Source: Owenia fusiformis
Lineage: Eukaryota > Annelida > Polychaeta > Sabellida > Oweniidae
Assembly (NCBI GenBank): GCA_903813345.2
Contig: CAIIXF020000009.1
Coordinates: 34,043,259 to 34,107,258 of the forward strand
Reading direction: 5' to 3'
DNA: 64,000 bases
The notes beneath the pieces are model-generated. The model saw only the letters and a list, made by a program, of their open reading frames with translations, had not been told where the DNA came from and searched no databases. Both the position numbers and the translations under genes were made by a program. This document shows, in pieces, positions 28,401-36,700 of this stretch (position 1 is its first letter; each line of letters begins with the position of its first letter).

Positions 28401-30126
28401 GTGTCTCAAGTCATAACTCTCTGCTTTTCTCTTAATATCAATTCATTTTTCCAGCAGTTAATTAGGGTTTTATTAATATTATTCTTTGCATTACTAAATA
28501 ATTGGTCAATTTATTTTCACAGCATAAAACGTTTTTTGACACTTTGAAAACAAATTCAAGTAGAAAAATGAAAACCCCAAGTACAGTAGTAAATCCCAAC
28601 CAACAAAATAGAGTTCTGGGATATTTGAATGACTGAAGACAATAATTTTATTTATTTACTCTTACAAGTTTGCCAATAATTTGAATATGATAAAGGCATA
28701 TTTAGAGAGATCTCAACATTACAGCTTATTTCCATTTCTACATGTACTCTGAAAAAATATTTTGTGGAAATTAAATAATTTACTCATATTACTTTCAAAT
28801 TCATTATAACACTGACTTCATTCTTTGGTTTGAAGAAAAATATTTGATCTCATTTTTTAAACATAATTTAATATAAAAGTACCCAACTCATATTTGACGT
28901 TTTGCCTGGATCATAATGGACAAAGGGCATTACTATATATCTCTATCAAACCTTGTTCGTTGGGATAATCATACAATATCTGATCCTTCATACTCATAAA
29001 TCACATATAAACATTACATGAATTGATGAACAACAATGACTACTTTGATGTAAATAAACAATGTTGATCAAATACGATGTTTCCTATATGCTATTGGGTT
29101 TACCAAATGTGGTAGTGATTTCGCCTTTTTTAGCTTCTCCTTTCTTAGCTCCAATGACCCAGGCTAGAAATGGTTGAAAAATAAACACCAATGAAAGTTT
29201 ACACTCGGTACAAATTGTTAAGTTGTAATAGTAACCTTATTAACTATCAAACCTCACTCATCAAATTCCAAAACATACCAAAAATGATCTACTTTAATAT
29301 GAAAGAAACAAAAAGAAACCTAGGGTAACTTCGAAGATTTGATTGAATATCATTAATAATAGATGAAATATAATTTTGCTAAAAATATAATATGCATAAC
29401 ACAACAGAAAGAAATCAATAGACAAAAACAACTCGCAATATGTTTAGAAATGTCATAGCAACTAGATACAAGTTGAGCATTTAGAGATATGTCATACATG
29501 TATAGTCACTTCATCGAAATAAACTAAAAATAAGCATAAATTTTAATAAAAATAAACAAAAATTGTAATTCAAAATGTGATATATCTGCAATCATGTAGC
29601 TATAGAATAATTCTAGGAAAAACATGCATGTCAGATTTCGTTCCAAGGATGTGAGTTGTCATCTAAAAAATAAAGCCTCATTAAGACAATTTTCTTGATA
29701 GACATAATAGTAAAATAAAAATATATATAAACCAATTACAGAATCTAAAAATTATTAATCCTAGCAAAGAGCAATAAAAAGCTACTAATCATACTTACAC
29801 CTAACCCCGTTTGAGAAACGGGACATGCATCCTGTCTCCTCATTCTTGATGGGACGGGTTTCAATAGGTCCCTCAACAGCATACAACTCACTCTCCATGG
29901 CTGCATTCAGATCAGCCTCTTGACGGAATCCATCTCCTCCATAGCTCCCTCCAAGGTTACTTTGACGAGATTCTGGTCGACTGCTTGGGCCAGCGGGATT
30001 TTCTATGCCACTGCTCCATGCGGTGCGCGAATTTGCGCTGCTTGGTCGATTGCGAGCACTCATTGTATTTGAGTCGTCTTGATTATTCAATTGATTTGGT
30101 GGTTCTACCTGAATCCCAGAACTCAT
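13405..30126 (-). CDS. PKD2: Polycystin-2 (TRPP-type Ca2+-permeable cation channel), whole gene
   Basis: This gene encodes a polycystin-2 channel, which in known animals acts in cilia and the ER, often with a polycystin-1 partner. Coding exons, 5' to 3' on the minus strand: 30126-29799, cassette 29163-29104, 27148-27035, 23057-22927, 22616-22482, 22248-22130, 21957-21733, 21520-21358, 21086-20850, 20523-20342, 19778-19559, 19388-19255, 19057-18940, 16205-15870, 15707-15525, 13440-13405. All junctions are GT-AG and in phase. The sum is 2721 nt: 906 aa with the cassette, 886 without (human about 968). Residue numbers include the cassette. Visible parts: TM1 about 152-170; extracellular polycystin/TOP domain 171-400 with a conserved Cys pair C262/C275 and [22 protein letters not shown]2-TM5; pore helix and selectivity filter LGD 573-575; TM6 about 590-612; two EF-hands; acidic serine cluster; coiled coil; C-terminal tail. 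It is divergent from and adjacent to the SGSM3 gene. Recognition is by the family's characteristic motifs and is very secure. Confidence 0.97.
14784..14929. mobile_element. Short MITE related to the 8.6-kb Harbinger-like element
   Basis: Ends TGCCCTGGTCACATTTGC and GCAAATGTGACCAGGGCA are perfect inverted repeats; 146 bp. The flanks are TAA and TTA. The ends resemble TGGCCTAGTCACATAGC of the 8648-9308 element. It lies in the last-but-one PKD2 intron region. Confidence 0.75.
15525..15707 (-). CDS. PKD2: PKD2 exon 14 (C-terminal tail)
   Basis: 61 codons with [20 protein letters not shown], matching [14 protein letters not shown] of the human protein, then a Gly/Ser/Arg-rich tail ending SSRPSSGNQ. 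Donor GTAAGA. Confidence 0.95.
15870..16205 (-). CDS. PKD2: PKD2 exon 13 (acidic linker and coiled coil)
   Basis: 112 codons. A Glu/Lys helix is followed by the acidic serine cluster [12 protein letters not shown], resembling the phosphorylated acidic cluster of human polycystin-2. Next comes [20 protein letters not shown] and [20 protein letters not shown], the conserved oligomerisation coiled coil. Donor GTACGA. Confidence 0.96.
18309..18420. repeat. 24-bp minisatellite in PKD2 intron 12
   Basis: About 4.5 copies of a unit close to AGACATGCCCTAATATTCAAGTGC. Confidence 0.8.
18940..19057 (-). CDS. PKD2: PKD2 exon 12 (second EF-hand)
   Basis: Encodes [20 protein letters not shown] and a canonical loop [12 protein letters not shown] (699-710), matching the single functional EF-hand of the human protein. 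Donor GTAAAC. The following intron is about 2.7 kb. Confidence 0.95.
19255..19388 (-). CDS. PKD2: PKD2 exon 11 (first EF-hand)
   Basis: Encodes a complete EF-hand loop [12 protein letters not shown] (residues 665-676), with acidic or amide ligands at positions 1, 3, 5, 9 and 12. In human polycystin-2 the equivalent loop is degenerate. 134 bp, ends in phase 2; donor GTAAGA. Confidence 0.95.
19559..19778 (-). CDS. PKD2: PKD2 exon 10 (pore and TM6)
   Basis: Begins [20 protein letters not shown], the pore helix and LGD selectivity filter, followed by TM6 with [19 protein letters not shown]. The acidic Asp of the filter is present, as expected for a Ca2+-permeable TRPP channel. Donor GTAAGT. Confidence 0.97.
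20008..20249. mobile_element. MITE with TA-flanked ends TACTGTATTTGTC in PKD2 intron 9
   Basis: The left end TACTGTATTTGTCTTTAATT followed by TGGCG is inverted at the right end (CGCCAAATTAAAGACAAATA then CAGTA). 242 bp. The TA at each end suggests the Tc1/mariner group. Confidence 0.78.
20342..20523 (-). CDS. PKD2: PKD2 exon 9 (S4-S5 linker, TM5)
   Basis: Encodes [40 protein letters not shown] (TM5) and [14 protein letters not shown]. 182 bp, ends in phase 2 (AT|GTAAGT), joined to C in exon 10 to make Ile. Confidence 0.96.
20850..21086 (-). CDS. PKD2: PKD2 exon 8 (TM3-TM4)
   Basis: 79 codons: [20 protein letters not shown] (TM3), then [20 protein letters not shown] and FLAWIK (TM4). It matches the voltage-sensor-like segment of the family. 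Donor GTTTGG. Confidence 0.95.
21358..21520 (-). CDS. PKD2: PKD2 exon 7 (end of extracellular domain, TM2)
   Basis: Encodes [26 protein letters not shown] and the hydrophobic TM2 (about residues 401-420), ending in the acidic linker SVEEIIE. 163 bp, ends in phase 0 at a GTTTGT donor. Confidence 0.95.
21733..21957 (-). CDS. PKD2: PKD2 exon 6 (polycystin motif)
   Basis: Encodes [20 protein letters not shown] and then the signature [20 protein letters not shown] followed by NLFCVVR, the most conserved stretch of the extracellular domain. 225 bp; donor GTAATT is weaker than its neighbours but gives the correct frame into exon 7. Confidence 0.96.
22130..22248 (-). CDS. PKD2: PKD2 exon 5 (polycystin domain, disulfide pair)
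   Basis: Begins [20 protein letters not shown]. The two cysteines (C262 and C275) are 13 residues apart, as in the disulfide pair of human polycystin-2. NNS and NGS are potential glycosylation sites. 119 bp, ends in phase 2; donor GTAAGT. Confidence 0.95.
22482..22616 (-). CDS. PKD2: PKD2 exon 4 (polycystin/TOP domain)
   Basis: 45 codons starting [17 protein letters not shown] and ending [13 protein letters not shown], matching LLDGLYWKM and LLGVPRIRQLR of the family. NVT in this exon is a potential N-glycosylation site. Donor GTACGG. Confidence 0.95.
22927..23057 (-). CDS. PKD2: PKD2 exon 3 (start of extracellular domain)
   Basis: Encodes [20 protein letters not shown] followed by FLDAQFPDT and MTTMMDFWR, matching the family pattern YYYTRMMSQLFLD...MEDFWK. 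Acceptor TTTTCAG, donor GTAAGT; 131 bp, ends in phase 0. The preceding intron is about 4 kb and holds a 409-bp MITE. Confidence 0.95.
24664..25072. mobile_element. MITE with ends TACTGTAGATTGGGTTAATTT in PKD2 intron 2
   Basis: The left end TACTGTAGATTGGGTTAATT and right end AATTAACCCAATCTACAGTA are inverted repeats; 409 bp. The interior shares the ATTTGGCG / CGCCAAATTAAAG words with the 20008-20249 MITE, so the two belong to one family. Confidence 0.78.
27035..27148 (-). CDS. PKD2: PKD2 exon 2 (pre-TM1 helix and TM1)
   Basis: Encodes [10 protein letters not shown], then [20 protein letters not shown], which is the conserved pre-TM1 helix and first membrane segment. Acceptor TTTTTTAG, donor GTAAGT; 114 bp, phase 1 at both ends. 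A 114-bp homologue with intact splice sites lies at 3410-3523. Confidence 0.95.
29104..29163 (-). CDS. PKD2: PKD2 in-frame 60-bp cassette exon (alternative exon 1b)
   Basis: On the minus strand a TTTCTAG acceptor precedes 60 bases followed by a GTAAAC donor. The exon is phase 1 at both ends, so it can be included or skipped without changing the frame. It encodes about 20 residues ([19 protein letters not shown]), lysine-rich, just before the conserved ALWATR motif that precedes TM1. With the exon included the junction codon is Ala (ALW, as in the vertebrate G/ALWGTR); skipping gives Ser (SLW). It is absent from the duplicated copy at 3.4-4.6 kb. Seen directly: splice sites, frame and composition. 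Inferred: that it is really used. Confidence 0.7.
29799..30126 (-). CDS. PKD2: PKD2 coding exon 1 (cytosolic N-terminus)
   Basis: Encodes residues 1-109 plus one base of the next codon. The region is polar, Ser/Asn/Pro-rich and probably disordered, ending FSNGVR just before the donor GTAAGT (29798-29793). I chose the start at 30126 because it is the first ATG after an upstream block with promoter features. A second in-frame ATG (MSAR, 30063) is the one kept in the duplicated copy. Residues 6-9 read QVEP, aligned with the RVxP ciliary signal at the same position of human polycystin-2. Confidence 0.9.
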
Positions 30127-30646
30127 GTCGTTTTATAGGTGGTGTTAGATCGATGAACCAATCAGAAATGTGTATGAATAAATTAGATGATACTTCCAGT
30201 TTCAATTAATCAGTTGACATTAGCGCCATCTCCCAGACGCATATATAAGCAATCGGTCGTGTGTTTAGTGGTGTATATTGCTGTTTATTGATTTCCGAGA
30301 ATTTTTACAATTTCTGTCAATAAATCCAAAGCGAGGCTAACATTTTTCATGACACGCCAGATATAGAAGTAGTTCTAAAATAGTTCTTTGTTTTTTATTG
30401 TCAAATCTTATTGTCCTGTAACTTGGTAAGCATTCACACAAATATCTTATTGGACCATAATTATCCTTGTATGAAGCTCGTCATATTAGTGAAAGAAAAG
30501 GGAAAATGTTTCAAAAAAGTTTTGGCTTCGCGCATTGATCTTACCAACGTCAGCAGCAGCACTTTGGCCAGGTGTAAACATTTTTATCCATCAGAATATG
30601 GCCATATTTTGACAAATATCTCCCTGTTTATCCAACACTTCTGGAT
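30127..30646. promoter_or_regulatory. Head-to-head PKD2 / SGSM3 intergenic region (probable bidirectional promoter)
   Basis: Only about 520 bp separate the PKD2 ATG (30126, minus) from the probable SGSM3 ATG (30647, plus). Reading toward PKD2 there is a TATA-like TTATATATGC (complement of about 30238-30247), a GATGGCGC motif resembling a YY1 site (about 30221-30228) and an ATTGG CCAAT box (about 30157-30163). The duplicated copy at 4.6-4.78 kb keeps the GATGGCG motif and the CCAAT box, but its TATA-like block is altered. Transcription start sites are inferred, not seen. Confidence 0.6.
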
Positions 30647-30713
30647 ATGGAGTTAGCCAGGAGCGTATTTGGAGGCCGTTCCACTGATGGATACAGTGGT
30701 AGAGGTAACCAAG
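30647..30713 (+). CDS. SGSM3: SGSM3 exon 1 (probable start)
   Basis: An ATG at 30647 opens 22 codons ([22 protein letters not shown]) and ends in phase 1 at CAAG|GTGAGA. That phase matches exon 2, where G+TT restores [10 protein letters not shown] in frame. No in-frame ATG lies upstream before a stop. The sequence has no family signature. The call rests on phase, donor quality and position; an alternative is an unseen 5' exon or the internal ATG at 34073. Confidence 0.65.
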
Positions 30714-33700
30714 GTGAGATAAATGCTTCTTTATCGGATTTGAACATGTCAAACATTTCTCAGTTCTCTTCGACTCTTGATTTTTTCTCATTTTTCTAAA
30801 GGGGGACAAAAATAAATCTCAACCCTCAAAAGTTGTCACAATGAGCTAAATTCTAAGTTTCTTGTCTCAAACTTGCCCAAGCGGTAGAAAATTAATTCCC
30901 GTTCACTTTAGTAGCACAATAAATGAATCCAAAGCTTCATACCTGCTAGTTCAACGTCGTTAAACTCAATAACGGCGTTATTTATTATTAAGAATTTTCT
31001 TGGGGCCATTATTGAGTTTAACCTCCTTACTATTCTTTCCATTGATGCAAGTTTTGGATCCACCGAAACTATTTTTCCGCGATAACATGCAACTGATACT
31101 TGACAACAATATAAAAACACATAACATCAAGCGATTAAACACAATATTATTGTATTAAATGGTCATTTATACAAGTAAAATGAGGTTAAACTTACCAATC
31201 TCTAAAATGACATTTCCGCATGTCCGCCATTGTGTCTGTTCGTCCCGGGTTAAAATGTAAACTATTGAAACGAAATTGTTGTCAAATAGATTGATAATTA
31301 TCACGCGATTACTCGGGATAAAATAACTATTTTTGAGGATAGCAGGTATCTTTGATTGATTTATATAGCGCTTGTATACACACAACATAGTTATTAATTG
31401 CAAACCTACTGTTCGTTGATGCAGTGTCGCAATGACGGTTAATTCCTGATACGATTTGCAATTTCGATGTTACCGGAGTTGACCGATATTTTCGTAAAAT
31501 TCCAAACCTGTCTCCAATATTTTCGTAATTATGCATCAATATGGTCTAAGGGGGGTACGGGATGGTGTGTATGTATTTATAAGGTATGTATGCATGCTTG
31601 AATCACATTCTTTATGTAATATTACCATGTTTTCGGAGTTTAATTAGTTCCGCATGTCGGAACCTGCTGAACGACTAAATTAACACATCAAGGGCAAAAT
31701 GGTCATGGAGGTTAGACCTAGCAGGGGCCATAAGACATGTCAGATAAGAAACGAGGCCCAGGCTAGGTCTAATGTTGTTGGACTACATACCTGCAAATGA
31801 TGGATAAATCCCTAACTGTAACAAACCGAACAAATGTTTTCATGAATCGCCATGTTTGTGATCCAAGGAGGATTGACTCCCAGAATGCAACATCGGGTAA
31901 CGTTATTTACTTGTGACAGATTTCAAAATGGCGGAACAGCATTTTGAATGCTGACAGGTGTCATGTTAAATTCTGGAAGCCAATCCAAATTGCGGCGTAA
32001 TCGGGCTCCAAAACACCTCAACATTTGAAGAGTCGGCATTAACATGTGAAGTCCACTTCAAATTTTTAAGTTCTTATTTGTCATTATGGACACGAATTCC
32101 ACTATATCTGGACATACTAGGACGGAGAAAATAGAGCACTGAATACACTGAGGTAAGAATTCATTACATGTGCGACAGCATGTAATTTCCATAGCTTTTG
32201 TAATTCTTTATGTCCCCCACTGTATATAGTCCATCTCTGATTTCATTTTTGAAAAGGATTTTCAGCCATCCATGGATGGGTTGTAAATTAGAAAATCAAA
32301 GGAACTCCATGCTTAGTCTTAGATAATCTTGATGCTAATGTCACTAAATTTGCCAAAAAACTCGCAACAAAAAGTAATAAGTCGAGGCCAAAACCCCGGT
32401 CAATAGTCAGTCAATAGTCTAAGCTTAGCGCTTGCGCTAATGTTTATTGTACAAAAAATATCCAACTTGAAATAAATATTGGTATGATATGATAACCATT
32501 TACTGTCACTGATGTGTGATGGTATTCATGGGACGTTATCTCAATGTGGGGCTGTCTCCTTAGAATCCAGAAAAGTACAGATGATTATGATTGGTTATAA
32601 AATAAGTGATACTTAGATTTGTGATAGAACTGACGGGGCCCTAAGTGTTTGATTAGATAGTTGAGATGATTTTTTTAGGTTATTGTTATTTATTTATTTC
32701 CATATTATTCAACATAATTATTTACATGGATTGTGAGGGGGCGAGGCTATGTAGCATTATTGGCCCCCCTCTAGAAAGAGAAAAAACATAAATAAGAATA
32801 AATCACTGGAGTGTATATGATTGCAACGGACAGATGGCTGTCCACCAGGTCTTGCCCGTGATGATGTATATGAATGTTAGTGAGAGATGATGATGTGAGA
32901 TGAGAAGGATGGTCATTCTAAGATATTGTCAATATAATTTGAAGATAGTTGAAGGCATTTTGTATTCAGATCACTATTTAAATTTTCATCTCCATAAAGT
33001 ATAAATTCTATTTTTTGCTTTCTGGTTTTTCCAAAATAGCACATACCAGTAATATCCGGATTATCTAACTTCAGGATGTTCTGTATGTAATCGTTTTCAT
33101 GTATGGCGGTTAGAGGGCAGTCGAGTAAAAGATGAATCTTATCTTGATCTCGGTGGCCACAGGGGCAAGAAGGATATATGATGTTGTTAAAATTATGTCT
33201 AAAAAAGTCACTTTTAGGGCAAGATCGTTTCTAATTTTATTAAGTTTAGTTTCAGAAGACCTTTTTAAATTAAGATTTTTTGTTATAATATTCTTTTTAT
33301 GTGTATTTCTTATTATAGTTTTTCTTAGAGATCGATAGGATTGGCGATGTTTTTATTTCAGTTGAAAGATTACGCCAAATGGAGATAGGTTTTATGGCTG
33401 GTGAATTTAAGTATTTCATAGACACTGTAGCGGGTAAAAGTTGAGATGTTGGTTATTAAAGAACTGAGATGACATTATTTTGATACTCAAATCATGGCCA
33501 AGTCTTGCAAATCGTAAAAATTCAGTAAAGTGCACAATTTCTTGCTTTTTGGCAATATATCATGATGTTATATCTTATTAAATATCACCAAGAAATGTTG
33601 AAAACTGACTTTTTCAGACTAGTTACAAAAATATGAAAGTTTAAAAAACTTATCATATCACTGATCAAAGCTCCTGCCATAAGAAAATATATATCAAAAA

Positions 33701-36700
33701 ATATTCTTCTTTAGTTACCACACTAGTCATGTTATAGAGGATAGATGATGCCGACTGCTTTTAGAGTACAAACTGCACTGACTTACCACAGTCTGTGATT
33801 TTCATATATAAATAAATATTTATTTATTTAAATTATTAAATTATTTGAATAAATATTTAGCACATACCACACCTACTTCTCCTTTATAAAGTTGTATATA
33901 AGTCATCTAAAGCTGTATATCCAAGTTGATTAGATAAAAGGATCCCCAAACACACATATTGACAATTATTCTTTTTCAGAATAGGTGCGAGACTAATGAA
34001 GGAAAAAACTACCTTGTTCTTGTTTGATAATTTTCAGTTGAAACACTCTCTGAAGATGAAGATGATTTGACAATGCGAAATGAGGGATCGGGAGTGAGCA
34101 TTTCTGCAACACAAAACTATACAAATGGAGATTTTGTGCCAACACCAGGGGGTCCCTTTTCAGCACTTACCCCATCAATGTGGCCTCAAGATCTGTTATC
34201 AAAATTAAATAATCCTGTAAGTATTTTACTTTTATAGTAGGACTAAGACATTTATACATATTTGTTGAGTCATCATAGTCAATACCACCTTCCATCCATG
34301 TTGGAAGGCTTGCCATGATTTTTTTTCCAACTAATCATTTTTTACCCTTTTCAAGAATTTGTGTCAATATAATGACAAATAACCCTTTGATCTAACTTTC
34401 TGATTGGTCAAGGCGCTGACGACATAACCAATCAATCGAAGATAAAACTGCGCGAGCAATTTTTCTAAACTCATTTCAATCATTTTCAAACCATTTGTTT
34501 GTCAATTCTATAAGAAAACGGTACTCTCTGACCAGTCTACATCATCATAGGTATATTATAAATCGTTTATGTCACTATCGTGGCACATATGCCCTCGGTT
34601 CTCAGAGATCAATGTCCCTCCCAAGGTCGGGCCATATATCACTGAGACCTCGGGCATATATGCCACGATAGTGACATAACCTCTAATTATCCTTAAAGAT
34701 AGAGTAGTAGAGGTTACTCACTACTACTAATCTCCAGGCCTCAGAGTTATAATTTTTTCTGTATAGTTTTACTTACTATTTTTACTATTTTATTCATATA
34801 GCCAGAAGATTCGTCAGGGCAACTGGACTACAGATTTGATGAATTTGGATTCAAAGTTGAAGAAGAAGGTAATTAAATTCATGTATACAGTTATCTACTG
34901 AATATTACCATTTTTACCAAATATCAAGCATATTAGATTAACACAAATTGCCAAATGAAAATATAATCCTAGAACGTCACACTATAACCTCTAATCTACC
35001 TCTACTTTGCACCATCATCATTATAAAACTGCATTTTGACATTTATTTTTAGATGGACCTGAAGAAACTTCAAGCAAACTTCTCAGTACACCTTATGTAG
35101 AAGACCCCCAACATCGACTCAAGTGGACGGCTCATTTAGAATTCACACACAATCATGAAGTTGGTGATCTCACATGGGATAAGGTACAAGTTTAGTCCCT
35201 GGAGGGTTAGTTGTCTGTGCATATTATTTTTGAAAAAGGACCCTTTGAAGAACTGTTAATTTTAGTCTAAATTTGGAGAATATGTCAAAATGAAAGAAAG
35301 TAAAATCCTTAATAGAGTAAAGAAAAAAAGTTTGCGGGAGAAGTTTTCAGATGACTCAGTAGGCAATGCTAAACAAGCAATTAATTTACAAGGGCCTTAC
35401 TATAATAGTCTCATACACAGCTTCAAGAAATATTTTTGAATTATTTCATATAAATTAAGGGATGCCCAATTATCAAAAGTCGTGTAAAATTAAAGTTAAT
35501 TTCATTTTGGTTTGACCCCATCCCCTCATCTAAAAAATTTTAAAATGTTGATTTGTCTAACTTGATTATCAAAAAATTGACACTCTTCACTAATGAAACC
35601 ATCATGTCCCCCTTCCACCTTAATGAAACTAACTTTGTCATTCCACAACTGTTAAAAATTAGACATCCCTAATGAACAATTGGGAGAATTTTGAAAAAAC
35701 ATTGATATTTCAACAAAATTATTCTTTGGTTTTTGTATTTCCTTTTTTAAGGTGGACAATAGGCTTCCTAGATCCGATAAACTTCACACAATGATAAAAA
35801 ACGGCATTCCACATTCTCTGAGAGGTCAGATGTGGCTTCGTCTTTCCGGGGCTGCTGAAAAACGTTCAAAATCTGAGACTTCGTATCAAGACATTGTTAA
35901 GACTAGCTCTAACGACCATCTTATGACCTCAAAACAAATTGAAAAGGTAATTTGAGTGTGGTACTGCTTTCACGTGGAAGCACAATTGTGGTATGTTGCA
36001 TTTACTTCAAATTCATTCTGTGGTTAAAAGATAAAATAAAACATTACATATATACAGGCCAAGATACTTCTTCCATGTTTTCAGAATGGTTAATTCTTTG
36101 ACTCTTGTTTTCTCAGTATATAAGGCAAGAAAAAAGAAAGTGCTAGGGTTCAATCATTCCATTCCATAATGAATGTACAGGGTTTACATGTTGTATTCCA
36201 GGATCTATTAAGGACCATGCCAAGTAATGCGTGCTTCTGTAATATAAACTCAACAGGGATACCTCGTTTGAGGAGAATTCTACGAGGAATAGCATGGCTC
36301 TATCCAGATATAGGTTATTGCCAGGGAACTGGGGTGGTGAGTAGCAACTTAACACTTTACATGTCAAATATAGCTAGGTAATACTTTAAGTTCAACACTT
36401 AAGTTACTTTAAGGTAACAATTTAACTCAGTCCCAGTTGACAAGAAAATATTCAATTTGACAGGATTTGATTTTGTCTGGTATTATCGAGTAACATGTGT
36501 TTTGGACGAGGTATACTCATTAATTGACACCTTGGAAAGGTTTGTTGTGTCAGTATATTCAATAGAAGACTGACGAGCGTTAAATTGAAGGAGAGGACTC
36601 ACTTTTTTAATTTTGATGTTTTACAGATAGCTGCTTCACTTTTGTTGTTCATGGAAGAAGAGGACTGTTTCTGGATGATGTGTGCCATTATAGAAGACCT

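Larger units (their letters stand above)
26467..30265 (-). repeat. Segmental duplication partner (copy B, in the PKD2 gene)
   Basis: This is the PKD2-resident partner of the block at 285-4775 and includes promoter, exons 1 and 2 and the intron parts listed there. It holds the functional start codon and the cassette exon at 29104-29163. Confidence 0.85.

Noticed and set aside
32046-32152. Possible 5' UTR exon of SGSM3 ending CTGAG|GTAAGA
   Set aside because: A decent donor exists but exon 1 at 30647-30713 already joins exon 2 in phase; no evidence it is used.
33132-33338. Plus-strand hydrophobic 68-codon ORF
   Set aside because: It is antisense to a LINE fragment whose minus-strand frame has the CPCG..H..DCP knuckle.
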